Positions 8,043 to 16,719 of a DNA stretch of 64,000 nucleotides are shown here, one piece after another. Positions within the stretch are counted from its first letter, which is position 1. Every line of letters begins with the position of its first letter. The notes under the pieces were generated by a model. That model was given only the letters and a program-made list of their open reading frames with translations, ran no database searches and had not been told where the DNA came from. The translations under genes and the position numbers were made by a program. This DNA is from CAIKMD01 sp036501365 (lineage in GTDB: Bacteria > Pseudomonadota > Alphaproteobacteria > ATCC43930 > CGMCC-115725): positions 21,693 to 85,692 of the forward strand of contig DASYAL010000017.1 of the NCBI GenBank assembly GCA_036501365.1. The letters are read 5' to 3'.

Positions 8043-10001
8043 ATGAATTTCATTCGGGCGTTGACTCTGCTCGTCCCGGCAGTGCTGGCCTATGGCGCCG
8101 GCGGTGCGGTGCGGGCGGCGGCGCTCAGCGACAGCGACCGGCAGGTCTACGTCCAAGCCTTCGACGCCGCAAAGCACGGCAATTGGGCCGCGGCGGAGAC
8201 CGCGGCCGCACGCGCCCATGATCGCCTGCCGGCGCAGGCGTTGGCTTTCCTCGACTATACGCGCAACGCCACCACGGCCAGCTTCGCCGATATCACGGCT
8301 TTCATCACCGCCCATCCCGATTGGCCAAGCCAGAAACTGTTGCGCGAGCGCGCCGAAGAGGCAATCGCGACCGCCACCGATCCGCAGATTGCACCCTGGT
8401 TCGAGACGCATCCGCCGCTGACGCCGGCGGCGCAGCTGCGTCTGGCGCAGATCTGGATGCAATCCGGCCGCCAGGCCGACGCGGAGCGCCTGATCCGGCG
8501 GGCATGGATCGACGGCACTTGGAGCGCGGTCGAAGAAAAATTCATGCTCGAGCGCTATCACAGCGTGTTGCGCGGTGAAGACAATGCGCGGCGGCTCGAG
8601 CGGCTGATCTGGAGCCACCAGACCGACGAGGCCAAGCACATGCTGCGCCACGTCGGTCCCGAGACCGCGGCGCTCGCCCAGGCCAGGCTGGGTCTCCAGG
8701 CGATGAGTCCCGGCGTCGAAGGACTGATCGCACGGGTGCCGGCGCGGCTGCAAAGCGATCCCGGCCTCTTATTCGACCGGATGCGCTGGCGGCGCCATAA
8801 GGATATGGACGACGAGGGCGCGGCGATTCTCGAGCACCCGCCAGCCGACCTCGTCCATCCCGAAGCTTGGGCGACGGAGCGGCTCATCATCGCCCGCCGC
8901 CTGCTCGACGATGGCCAGGCGGCGCGGGCCTATAAACTCGCCGCCGCGAGCGGCCTGACCAGTGGCCCGAATTTCGCCGAGCTCGAATTCCTCGCCGGCT
9001 GGATCGCGCTCCGCGACTTGAAGCAGCCGAGCACCGCCTACGATCACTTCGTCCACCTCTATCACGCCGTCGTCATGCCGATCAGCCTCGCGCGCGGCGC
9101 CTATTGGTCGGCGCGCGCCGCCGAGGCGATGGGCAATGCGGCGCAGTCGACAACCTGGTACGAGACTGCGGCGCCTTACATCACGACTTATTACGGCCAG
9201 CTCGCCGCGTCGCATCTCGGTGTCAACGCAGCCACGTTCCAGATCGGCGAGCCGCAGCCGAGCCCCGACGATGTCCGGACGTTCGATGCCAATGACCTGG
9301 TGCAGGTGGCGCGCGATCTGGCCCAGATCGGCGATAGCGACGATCTGCCCGTCTTCTTCCGCCGCATCACCGACGAAGCGAAAACGCCGGGCGCGTTCGC
9401 GCTGACCGCGCGGCTCGCGCGCTCGCTCAACCGCGCCGACATGGCGATCTACGCCGCCAAACGTGCGAGCTATGCCGGCGTGACGCTGATGGACGAAGGC
9501 TATCCCCTGGCCCAGCTGCCGCCCGGCGGCAATATCGAGGCGCCGCTGGTGCTGGCAATGACGCGGCAGGAAAGCGCCTTCGACAACGGCGCCGTCAGCA
9601 ATGCCGGCGCGATCGGCATGATGCAGCTCATGCCGGCGACCGCCAACAAGATCGCGCAGCTGCTACACCTGCCGTTCTCACGCCAGCGCCTCGTCACCGA
9701 CGTTCCCTACAACGTCACGCTCGGTCGCGCCTACCTCAATTCGTTGGTCGACGATTTCTCAGGCTCTTATGTCTTGGCCGTTGCGGCGTACAACGCCGGG
9801 CCGGCGCGCGTCCATCAATGGATCGCGGATCACGGCGACCCGCGCAGCGCGAATGTCGATGCGATCGACTGGATCGAGCGCATCCCCTACACCGAGACGC
9901 GCAATTACGTGCAGCGCGTCCTGGAGAATCTGCAGATCTATCGCTTCCGCCTCGGCACGTCCGTGGCGGCGCTGTCGCTCGCCGCCGACCTGAAGCGCTG
10001 A
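8043..10001 (+). CDS. slt: Soluble lytic murein transglycosylase
   Basis: Slt-type enzymes cleave peptidoglycan between MurNAc and GlcNAc, leaving an anhydro-MurNAc end. The 652-residue protein has an N-terminal signal segment (LTLLVPAVLAYGAGGAVRAAA), a long alpha-helical superhelix typical of Slt70, and a C-terminal lysozyme-like domain. That domain carries the catalytic glutamate (about E510) in TRQESAFD, then GAIGMMQLMPATA and LAVAAYNAGP. The ATG is preceded by AGGGAAAG. The threonine dehydratase-like gene starts 3 bp after its stop, so the two are probably cotranscribed. Confidence 0.92.
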   Translation: MNFIRALTLLVPAVLAYGAGGAVRAAALSDSDRQVYVQAFDAAKHGNWAAAETAAARAHDRLPAQALAFLDYTRNATTASFADITAFITAHPDWPSQKLLRERAEEAIATATDPQIAPWFETHPPLTPAAQLRLAQIWMQSGRQADAERLIRRAWIDGTWSAVEEKFMLERYHSVLRGEDNARRLERLIWSHQTDEAKHMLRHVGPETAALAQARLGLQAMSPGVEGLIARVPARLQSDPGLLFDRMRWRRHKDMDDEGAAILEHPPADLVHPEAWATERLIIARRLLDDGQAARAYKLAAASGLTSGPNFAELEFLAGWIALRDLKQPSTAYDHFVHLYHAVVMPISLARGAYWSARAAEAMGNAAQSTTWYETAAPYITTYYGQLAASHLGVNAATFQIGEPQPSPDDVRTFDANDLVQVARDLAQIGDSDDLPVFFRRITDEAKTPGAFALTARLARSLNRADMAIYAAKRASYAGVTLMDEGYPLAQLPPGGNIEAPLVLAMTRQESAFDNGAVSNAGAIGMMQLMPATANKIAQLLHLPFSRQRLVTDVPYNVTLGRAYLNSLVDDFSGSYVLAVAAYNAGPARVHQWIADHGDPRSANVDAIDWIERIPYTETRNYVQRVLENLQIYRFRLGTSVAALSLAADLKR

Positions 10002-10004
10002 GCC

Positions 10005-10997
10005 ATGGCCGCGCCGAGGCTGCCGGATGTCGACGACGTCCGCGCGGCCGCCGCGCGGCTCGCCGGCGAGGTGATCGCGACGCCGCTGCTGTCGTCGCCG
10101 CTGCTCGATGCCGAAATCGGCGGCCGGCTGCTGATCAAGGCGGAATGTCTGCAGCGAACCGGATCATTCAAGTTTCGCGGCGCCTATAACGCGCTGGCGC
10201 AGCTCGACGCGGACAAGCGCCGCGCCGGCGTCGTCGCCTACTCTTCGGGCAATCATGCGCAAGGGGTTGCGGCGGCCGCCGCCGCGCTCGGCATGCCGGC
10301 GACGATCGTCATGCCGGCCGATGCGCCGGCGGTCAAGCTCGCGAACACGCGCTTCTACGGCGCCGAGATCGTCACCTACGACCGTTACCGCGAAAGCCGC
10401 GAGGCGATCGCGCAGCGGATCGCCGCCGAGCGCGGCGCCGAATTACTGCCGCCCTACGACGATGCGCGGGTGATCGCGGGACAAGGCACGATCGGCCTCG
10501 AAATCGCCGAAGAAGCGCGGCGCCGCGGCATCATCATCGATACGCTGATCGCGCCCTGCAGCGGCGGGGGCCTGGTCACGGGCTGCGCCCTCGGGCTGCT
10601 CGCGGCGCAAAGCGCGGCCGTGGTCTACGCCGCCGAGCCCGAAGGCCTCGACGATCTGCGCCGCTCGCTCGAAGCCGGCCAGCGCGTCGCCAACGACCCC
10701 GCAGCGCGTTCGATTTGCGATGCGTTGCTCGCGCCAACACCGGGAGAGATGACCTTCGCGCTGGCGCGCCGTCTGGTCGCAGGAAGCGTCGCCGTCGCCG
10801 ACGACACGGTGCGCCGTGCGATGGCCAGCGCCTTCTCGGCTTTAAAGCTCGTCCTCGAGCCGGGCGGCGCCGCGGCGCTCGCGGTGGCGCTGTCGGACAA
10901 TCGCGTCGTTGCCGGCAAGACGGTTGCCGTTGTCGCTTCGGGCGGAAATGTGGATTTGGCGGTGTTTACGGCGGCGCTGGCCGCGAACGACCGCTAG
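10005..10997 (+). CDS. PLP-dependent threonine/serine dehydratase (short form)
   Basis: This fold-type II PLP enzyme probably deaminates threonine or serine to the 2-oxo acid. The PLP lysine is K56 in GSFKFRGAYNA. The substrate loop SSGNHAQGVA (80-89) and the phosphate-binding CSGGGLVTG loop are intact. At 330 residues it lacks the C-terminal ACT-like regulatory domain of biosynthetic IlvA, so it is closer to catabolic TdcB, serine racemase or threo-3-hydroxyaspartate dehydratase. These cannot be separated by eye. It is 3 bp downstream of slt; the genes that follow are on the opposite strand. Confidence 0.85.
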   Translation: MAAPRLPDVDDVRAAAARLAGEVIATPLLSSPLLDAEIGGRLLIKAECLQRTGSFKFRGAYNALAQLDADKRRAGVVAYSSGNHAQGVAAAAAALGMPATIVMPADAPAVKLANTRFYGAEIVTYDRYRESREAIAQRIAAERGAELLPPYDDARVIAGQGTIGLEIAEEARRRGIIIDTLIAPCSGGGLVTGCALGLLAAQSAAVVYAAEPEGLDDLRRSLEAGQRVANDPAARSICDALLAPTPGEMTFALARRLVAGSVAVADDTVRRAMASAFSALKLVLEPGGAAALAVALSDNRVVAGKTVAVVASGGNVDLAVFTAALAANDR

Positions 10998-11007
10998 GGC
11001 TTCAGCG

Positions 11008-11484
11008 TTACTCGCCCGCTTGCGCCGACGCGACTCCGACCGCATCGGCGGACTCGGCGTTGCGCAGCGCCTTGAGCGACAGCAGCTGCTGCTTGCCATC
11101 GCTGTCGGAGAGATTCTCGCCCTCGACGCGGCGGCTATAGCCTTCGAACACCGCACCGGGCTCGATCCGCATCGAGCAATAGACGACATCGGCCCTGACC
11201 TGCGCCGAGCGTCCGAGGATCACATTGACCGCGACCAGGCGGCCTTGCAGCGCGCCGTTGATGACCGCAGTTTCGGCCTCGACCGAGCCGTTGATCGAGC
11301 CGGTCTCGCTCAACGTCACTTTGCCGGCGACAATGTCGCCGATCAGCGTCCCGGCGATATGGACCTCGCCGACGCAAGCGATGTCGCCGTCGACTCGGAA
11401 GCCGTCGCTGAGGATCGACGGCGCGCTCCGACGCAGAGCGTTGCCGCTGTTGACGTTATTGGTGGCCGCTGACTTGAACCACAT
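11008..11484 (-). CDS. Bactofilin family cytoskeletal protein
   Basis: Bactofilins polymerise without nucleotide and recruit cell-wall enzymes. The 158-residue protein has the bactofilin beta-helix: repeated short strands such as GDIACVGEVHIAGTLIGDI, then KVTLSETGSINGSV and VINGALQGRLVAVNVILG. These are flanked by a short N-terminal and a polar C-terminal tail. The start at 11484 (MWFKSAATNN) overlaps the last 29 bp of the upstream M23 peptidase gene, indicating translational coupling. Paired bactofilin-M23 genes are a known cell-shape module in several bacteria. Confidence 0.9.
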   Translation of the reverse strand: MWFKSAATNNVNSGNALRRSAPSILSDGFRVDGDIACVGEVHIAGTLIGDIVAGKVTLSETGSINGSVEAETAVINGALQGRLVAVNVILGRSAQVRADVVYCSMRIEPGAVFEGYSRRVEGENLSDSDGKQQLLSLKALRNAESADAVGVASAQAGE

Positions 11485-12898
11485 TCTTGCCTGCCTGCAT
11501 GAATTTGGCTGGATCGACTGCAATGCCGTCGACGTGGACCTCGTAGTGCAGATGCGGACCGGTGCTGCGGCCCGTGCTACCGAGTTCGCCGATCGGCGTA
11601 TGCAATCCCACCTTCTGCCCTTTTGCAACCAGAATGCGATGAAGATGCGCGTAACGCGTTACGATACCGTGACCGTGGTCGATTTCGACGACGCGGCCAT
11701 ACGAGTCCATCGTGCCGGTGAAGATCACCGTACCGGCGCCGGTGCTGAAGACCGTCGTCTCGTAGGGCGCGTCGAGATCGAGGCCCGGATGGAATGAGGC
11801 GCGGTGGTTGATTGGATCGACGCGCGGGCCGAAATCGCTCGCGACCTGGAACGAATTGAGCGGCGCCGCGAGCGGCAGGATCTTGGCGAGGCGCTTCAGG
11901 TCGTCGAGGCGCTGGCGATCGGCGGCCGCGGAAGCGCGCGGATCGTTAAGTGCGATATAGGGACCGCCCTCGCCGCTCGAATTGCCGAGCCCGTGCAGCA
12001 GGCGATCAATGTCGAGGCCGGTCGAGGCGAGCAGCCGCTCGAGCTCCGACGAGTCGCTGGATACGTTGTTCTGGGCATGCGGCACGCCGGCCGCCGCCGG
12101 CTTGCGCTCAGGCGCCGCTCCGGACGCAGCCGGCGGGATCGGCACCGGCATGGTCGTCACCGGCACGCCGCCGCGCTGCGGCTCGGAGGCGAGCTGCTGC
12201 TGCAATAATTGCGTGGCGCGGCTCTGTGCGGCCTGAAGATCCATCTGCAGCTGCTGGATGCGGTTCTGGAGCGTCGTGCGCTCGGCTTCCGACTGCTGCA
12301 GCTCGTTGCGGCTGGCGTCGAGATTCTTCGTCAGCTGCTCGGCGCTACCGGCCTTGCTGCTCAGCGCTTGCTCGTTCGCTTTGGCGCGGCGCTCGGCGTC
12401 GTCGCGCGCATCGAGCGCGGATTTGACGCGTGCGGTGGAGTCGGCGAGCTGCGACTGGAGCTGCTTGTTCTGCTGCGTCAGCGCCGTCGCCTGCTGATTC
12501 GCCTGCTGATAATTGGCGTTGGCCTGCGTGTAGTTCTGGTTGGCGGTCGCGAGCTGCTGGCGTATCCCCGCCATCTCGTTTCGCATTTCGCCCAGCGCCA
12601 CGGGGTCCACGCTCGGCGTGGACGCGGGCACGGCAGCGGTGACTGCTTGGGGCGCGGGCTGAGACGTTGCCGGCGCCATGGATGCGGTATCCGCGTTGCG
12701 GCTGTCGAGCGTGTCGCGCAGATGCATGAAGCCGACGCAGAGATAAGCGACCGCGCCCACCGTCGCGAGCGACACAGCGAGCAACATCGCCTGGAGCCAA
12801 CCCGAGAGCGCCACATGGCGCACGCCGGTCGAGCTCTGGAGCAGCAGGCGCCGCTCAGGAAATAATTGTTCCCCGAAAATCTGTGAGACTTTAGCCAC
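11456..12898 (-). CDS. Membrane-anchored M23 family peptidoglycan endopeptidase
   Basis: It is predicted to cleave peptide cross-links of peptidoglycan. From a GTG start at 12898 the protein (480 aa) has a short cytoplasmic segment, one membrane helix (WLQAMLLAVSLATVGAVAYL), a long Gln/Ala-rich coiled coil and a Pro-rich linker. The C-terminal LytM domain has its zinc ligands in HPGLDLD and HLHYEVH. The frame is open 53 codons further to an ATG at 13057, but that stretch is low-complexity and unlike the family. GTG with a preceding GGGGGG run is preferred. The gene overlaps the bactofilin gene, which it probably serves. Confidence 0.88.
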   Translation of the reverse strand: MAKVSQIFGEQLFPERRLLLQSSTGVRHVALSGWLQAMLLAVSLATVGAVAYLCVGFMHLRDTLDSRNADTASMAPATSQPAPQAVTAAVPASTPSVDPVALGEMRNEMAGIRQQLATANQNYTQANANYQQANQQATALTQQNKQLQSQLADSTARVKSALDARDDAERRAKANEQALSSKAGSAEQLTKNLDASRNELQQSEAERTTLQNRIQQLQMDLQAAQSRATQLLQQQLASEPQRGGVPVTTMPVPIPPAASGAAPERKPAAAGVPHAQNNVSSDSSELERLLASTGLDIDRLLHGLGNSSGEGGPYIALNDPRASAAADRQRLDDLKRLAKILPLAAPLNSFQVASDFGPRVDPINHRASFHPGLDLDAPYETTVFSTGAGTVIFTGTMDSYGRVVEIDHGHGIVTRYAHLHRILVAKGQKVGLHTPIGELGSTGRSTGPHLHYEVHVDGIAVDPAKFMQAGKNVVQVSGHQ

Positions 12899-13229
12899 AC
12901 GCCCCCCGCTACCGTCTCCGAACCAAGTGCCGCTTCTGCCGGCACCGCCACCGATCGCGGCCCACGAAGGGCTCCTGGGATGGGGCCGGAACGCTTCGGC
13001 TCGTTGCGTTCGCTTTCGCAACTCCGCCGGTGCGGCCTCTCTGTGCTCCGCGCCCATTCACCAAACCTCGCGACCCTAATGGGTCAGTCCTGACATGGCA
13101 AGCTGATTCGACGTTTCATCACAACGGGGTGGTACACCGTACGAGTCCATCGTCGATACATCGACTGCGATGTTAGCGAATGCTGGTGAAGCGATGCTTA
13201 ACGCCGGTGTTAGGCTGTTAACCGAAGCT
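12899..13229. other. 331-bp gap upstream of the M23/bactofilin unit, no gene seen
   Basis: This stretch lies between the preferred GTG start of the M23 peptidase gene and the stop of the HExxH protein gene. Its middle part is less GC-rich than the surroundings. It contains an imperfect 25-bp inverted repeat at 13148-13172, with GTCGAT-AC-ATCGAC at its core, which may be a regulator site. If the M23 gene really starts at 13057 the gap shrinks to 172 bp. I see no convincing gene or RNA in it. Confidence 0.4.
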
Positions 13230-13889
13230 TTACCAATGACGGCAACGCGCGAACACCGCGGCGTAATTCTCCGGCGAATCGAGCCGCGCATTGGCATCGC
13301 GCGCGCGCGCATTGATCGCCGCAAAGATCGGCTTCAAGGAATCGGTGATCGGCGCGAGAAATACGGCGCGCGCCGCGTTGCGTGCGTCGGCCTGGACGCC
13401 GAGCGACACCGGCGCGGCGGCGAGCGTGCGCTCGATCGCGGGCACGTAATACCGCATGGCCTCGCGGAATGCACCGACATGCGTGCTCTCGTGATCGAGC
13501 ACTGCCTGCCGCTCGCAAGAGCCGGCGGCGAAACGGCGATCGACGATCACGTCGAGCTGTTTCAACCCGATCTCGACATGCGCCGCGCGCAACTGGGCAC
13601 AATAGCGATCGCCGTCGCGGATGTTGTCGACATCGACCGTGACCTCGAGATCGTAGCGGCCGATCGTGAGGCCGTAGGGGACCGCGCCTTTCAACCCGGC
13701 CATCCCGTTCTCGCCGGCGGTGCGCGCGACCGCGGCACTGTCGAGATCGAGACGATAAGCGACCGGCGGATCCTTCACCGCGACCGTGAAAGACGGCGCG
13801 CCAGCGCGCGTCGGGCACGCAGCCGAAGCGATCGCCGGCGCGAGGGCGATACCGGCGACGAGCAAGAGGACGAGGCGCGCGCGCATCAT
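13230..13889 (-). CDS. Secreted protein with HExxH metalloprotease-like motif, function unknown
   Basis: The 219-residue protein starts with a clear signal peptide (MMRARLVLLLVAGIALAPA, cleavage near IASAAC). The mature part carries LDHESTHVGAF, an HExxH zinc-protease signature, about 60% along the chain, with downstream acidic residues that could give the third ligand. Cysteines occur at the mature N-terminus (AACPT), in DRYCAQL, in GSCERQ and at the very end (ARCRHW), suggesting disulfides in the periplasm. I do not recognise the family with certainty; it resembles predicted secreted Zn-dependent proteases of unknown role. It starts 4 bp after the ribbon-helix-helix gene. Confidence 0.7.
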   Translation of the reverse strand: MMRARLVLLLVAGIALAPAIASAACPTRAGAPSFTVAVKDPPVAYRLDLDSAAVARTAGENGMAGLKGAVPYGLTIGRYDLEVTVDVDNIRDGDRYCAQLRAAHVEIGLKQLDVIVDRRFAAGSCERQAVLDHESTHVGAFREAMRYYVPAIERTLAAAPVSLGVQADARNAARAVFLAPITDSLKPIFAAINARARDANARLDSPENYAAVFARCRHW

Positions 13890-13893
13890 CGGC

Positions 13894-14259
13894 CTAGGCC
13901 AGCGATTTTTGCGCGGCGCGGCGACGCGGCCGCCGGCGGTCGCGGACGAGCGATCCGGCCGCGCGCTCCATCTCGGCGAGGCAGTACACCCGCAGCGCCG
14001 AGGAAAGATTGCTTTCGGCGGCACGCTGCGCGTCGATAGCGGCGACGAGGCGGTTGAGGCGGAGCTTGCGGCGGCTGGCGATCGTCTCGAGCGCCGTCCA
14101 GAACTCGTGCTCGAGGCGCAGCGAATAGCGTTTGCCGTCGAGCTGGAGGATGCGCTGCTCCCAGGGCGGCGCCGCGGCCTGCGCCGCGCTCGCATTGGGC
14201 GCTGCCTCGCCGCGCCTTTCAGAAAAGATCTCGCCTTCGCTCGCCATTGCGATCCGCAC
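13894..14259 (-). CDS. Ribbon-helix-helix domain protein
   Basis: The 121-residue protein carries an RHH-type region in its centre. A strand-like segment, LDGKRYSLRLEHEFW, is followed by two helices (ALETIASRRKLRLNRLVAAID) and the motif NLSSALRVYCL. This matches the alphaproteobacterial RHH_4-type domain, usually taken as a small DNA-binding regulator. The N-terminus is Ala-rich and the C-terminus strongly basic (RDRRRPRRRAAQ), which would favour nucleic acid binding. An alternative start four codons later cannot be excluded. It is followed 4 bp downstream by the HExxH protein gene. Confidence 0.75.
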   Translation of the reverse strand: MRIAMASEGEIFSERRGEAAPNASAAQAAAPPWEQRILQLDGKRYSLRLEHEFWTALETIASRRKLRLNRLVAAIDAQRAAESNLSSALRVYCLAEMERAAGSLVRDRRRPRRRAAQKSLA

Positions 14260-14359
14260 GCATGGTTGGTGTTTGCTTACGAGAGCGACCGCTCATGCGC
14301 CGCGGACTCTCATCCTGGTGTGCACCAGTGATGAGCCGGAACTCTTAAACTCGGCTAAA

Positions 14360-14911
14360 TCAGGCGAGGAAGGGCAGATGCGGCGCCATCAGCACGCCGG
14401 CGATGGCGATCGGCACGCCATAGGGGATCGGCATGCGCGAATAGATAAAGGCGGGCGCGCGGCGCAGCGTTCCGAGGATCGAAGCCTGCACCAGCGGTTG
14501 CCGCAAGCCCAAGACCAGCAGGGCAAAGAGACCGCCGATGATCGCAACCAGAAACAACAGCGGCAGCACGAGGTGGAGGCCGCTCCATAGTGCCATCGCC
14601 GCGAGCAGCTTCACGTCGCCGCCGCCTAGGACGCGGCAAGCGAAAAGGATCGCGGCGCCGACGAACACCGCCGCGCCCGCTTCGATATGCGAGAGCCAGT
14701 CGATCGCGCGCCAATCGATAGTGTGGAGATCGATACCGTGCGCGGCGATCACCGCCGCCGGGAAGCCGAGCGCCATCGCGCCGGTCAGCCAGTTGGGGAT
14801 GCGCAGGTGAAAAAAGTCGCTCGTCCCCGCGCTGACTAGCGCGAGGACGTAAATCGCGAGGACGGCTTCGCTCGCGACGCTGGCGGGCCAGGCGCCCCAG
14901 AGTGACTCCAT
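14360..14911 (-). CDS. cpaA: Type IV prepilin peptidase (CpaA/TadV type)
   Basis: This inner-membrane aspartic protease processes Flp/Tad-type prepilins. The 183-residue protein has several membrane helices and both catalytic aspartates: one in SAGTSDFFHLRIPNWL and one in the hallmark GGGDVKLLAAM. It is the short form lacking the N-methylase domain, usual for CpaA/TadV. No other pilus genes lie within the window, so it is separated from its tad/cpa partners. A 219-bp gap separates it from the divergent folP. Confidence 0.9.
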   Translation of the reverse strand: MESLWGAWPASVASEAVLAIYVLALVSAGTSDFFHLRIPNWLTGAMALGFPAAVIAAHGIDLHTIDWRAIDWLSHIEAGAAVFVGAAILFACRVLGGGDVKLLAAMALWSGLHLVLPLLFLVAIIGGLFALLVLGLRQPLVQASILGTLRRAPAFIYSRMPIPYGVPIAIAGVLMAPHLPFLA

Positions 14912-15130
14912 AAGGCCGATAGTGGCGGCCGAGACTTACCGAAAGATTAAAGCCGCCGCACGGCGCGGGCCGGCGGCGGCGCAAAAAAAGGGCCACGGCA
15001 ACCGCGGCCTCGAGTTTAGGGAGGAAAACGCCACACAGCGTTCTTCTTTTATATAGGGACGGCACCCATAGGCGACAACAAGGCCGGGACCCACCCTGGC
15101 GCCGCCGCCCGAATTTGGCACAATGGCGCG

Positions 15131-16240
15131 ATGCTCGGCGCCACCATGCTCGATGCGATCGACCCGCTCGTCGACAGCCTATGGCTGCGGCCGACGGGGC
15201 TGTTGACCGGACAGGCGGCGCAGGCGGCACGCGCGCAAGGCGTCGCGCTGCCGCTGGCCGGCGGCGCCAGCGCCTTCGCCGTGGTCGAAGTGATCGCGCG
15301 CCAAGCAAGTGGCATCGCCTCCGCCCTCGCCGCGGTGCCGCGGCTTCGGTCATGGGCGGCTCGGCTCGATGCCGGCGCGCGCGCCCGCATTGACGCGCAG
15401 CTCGCCCGCGCCAGCGAGCAACGCTGCCCTTGGGCGGGATTGGCGCTCGACCGCCCGCTGATCATGGGCATCGTCAACGCCACGCCCGACAGCTTCTACA
15501 CCGCCGCCGGTGGCGACCCGCAAGCCGCGATCGATCTCGGGCACGCGATGCTCGAAGCCGGCGCGGACCTGCTCGATATCGGCGCGGAATCGACGCGGCC
15601 CGGCGCCGCTCCGGTCAGCGAAGAGGAAGAGCTGCGCCGCCTCGATCCGGTGGTGCACGCCCTTGCCGCGCGCGGCGCGGTGCTGTCGATCGATACGCGC
15701 CACGCTCGGGTGATGGAGGCGGCGCTCGGCTGGGGCGCGCGCGCGATCAACGACGTCTCCGCGCTCGAAGGCGACGGCAGCCTCGAGGTCGTCGCGCGCC
15801 ATGGCGCGCCGGTGGTTCTGATGCACAAGCGCGGCGAGCCCGAAACCATGCAGCGCGAGCCGCATTACGCGCTCGCCTCGATCGATATCGCCGATTATCT
15901 CGCCGCGCGCATCAAGATCTGCGAGGCGGCAGGCATCCCGCGCCACCGCATCGTCATCGATCCCGGCATCGGCTTCGGCAAGACTGTCGCGCACAATCTC
16001 GAGATCCTGGCGCGGCTGTCGCTCTTCCATACCCTCGGCTGCGGCGTGCTCATCGGCCTGTCGCGCAAATCGACCATCGGCCGGCTCAGCGGCAACGCGC
16101 CGGTCGAGCAACGATTGCCCGGCTCTCTCGCCGGCGCGCTTCAGGCGCTGCGTCAGGGAGTGCAGATCCTGCGCGTCCACGATGTCGCGGAGACGAAGCA
16201 GGCGGTCGCGGTGTGGCAGGCGATCGCCAACGGCGCGTAG
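15131..16240 (+). CDS. folP: Dihydropteroate synthase with N-terminal extension
   Basis: DHPS joins p-aminobenzoate to hydroxymethyldihydropterin pyrophosphate in folate synthesis and is the sulfonamide target. The catalytic TIM barrel starts near residue 108. It shows IMGIVNATPDSF (111-122), DIGAESTRPGA, SIDTRH, NDVSALEGD, the pterin-site GIGFGKT and LIGLSRKSTIG. The first 107 or so residues form an extra domain with no motif I know; typical DHPS is about 280 residues, this one 369. An alternative ATG five codons in would not change this. It faces folB tail to tail. Confidence 0.93.
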   Translation: MLGATMLDAIDPLVDSLWLRPTGLLTGQAAQAARAQGVALPLAGGASAFAVVEVIARQASGIASALAAVPRLRSWAARLDAGARARIDAQLARASEQRCPWAGLALDRPLIMGIVNATPDSFYTAAGGDPQAAIDLGHAMLEAGADLLDIGAESTRPGAAPVSEEEELRRLDPVVHALAARGAVLSIDTRHARVMEAALGWGARAINDVSALEGDGSLEVVARHGAPVVLMHKRGEPETMQREPHYALASIDIADYLAARIKICEAAGIPRHRIVIDPGIGFGKTVAHNLEILARLSLFHTLGCGVLIGLSRKSTIGRLSGNAPVEQRLPGSLAGALQALRQGVQILRVHDVAETKQAVAVWQAIANGA

Positions 16241-16260
16241 GCGTCCGCCGCGCGCTTTTG

Positions 16261-16671
16261 TTATGGACGACGCCGCTCGACGACGACGCCGACGCTTTCG
16301 GTCTCGGGCCAGACGTCGAGCTTCTCGACCGTCACCCGTGTTGCGCGGACGCGGCGGTCGGCGAGGCAGAGCTCGGCGATGCGGTCGGCGAGCGTCTCGA
16401 CGAGGTTGATGTGTCCGCCTTCGGCGATCGCCTTGATGCCGGCGACGATCGTCTCGTAGTTCACGACATCCGCGAAGTCGTCGCTGCGCGGCAATGCCGC
16501 CGCGACATGGAGCTCGGCGTTGACGCGCACCCGGCGCCGGAGGCCCTTCTCGCGCGGATAGATGCCGATGCTGCAGGGCAGGACGAGATCGCGCACGAAG
16601 ACGCGGTAGCCCGCGGCGCTGTCGTCATCCGGTCCTGTAGCGGAGGCCGAAGCCGGCCATTCGGTGCTCAT
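16261..16671 (-). CDS. folB: Dihydroneopterin aldolase
   Basis: FolB converts 7,8-dihydroneopterin to 6-hydroxymethyl-7,8-dihydropterin and glycolaldehyde. From MSTEWPAS the protein has about 136 residues with family segments VLPCSIGIYPREKG, the conserved DVVNYETIV, and the active-site region HINLVETLADRIAELCL. It closes with RVTVEKLDVWPETESVGV. An upstream in-frame start at 16707 would add 12 unconserved residues. It is 48 bp downstream of the FAH-family gene on the same strand and convergent with folP. Confidence 0.9.
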   Translation of the reverse strand: MSTEWPASASATGPDDDSAAGYRVFVRDLVLPCSIGIYPREKGLRRRVRVNAELHVAAALPRSDDFADVVNYETIVAGIKAIAEGGHINLVETLADRIAELCLADRRVRATRVTVEKLDVWPETESVGVVVERRRP

Positions 16672-16719
16672 TGCGCGGAGCATGCCTCGCGGCCCTGCCC
16701 CGCGCAATGCCGTGCGACT

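Noticed and set aside
12478..12951. Minus-strand ORF of 157 codons overlapping the M23 gene start
   Set aside because: It runs in another frame across the coiled-coil region, is Arg/Ser-rich and lacks any motif.
13076..13324. Minus-strand ORF of 82 codons between the M23 and HExxH genes, with a natural-looking 3' half (ASPAFANIAVDVSTMDSYG)
   Set aside because: Its first part lies inside the HExxH gene on the same strand in another frame, there is no start with a ribosome-binding site in the free part, and I know no homologue.
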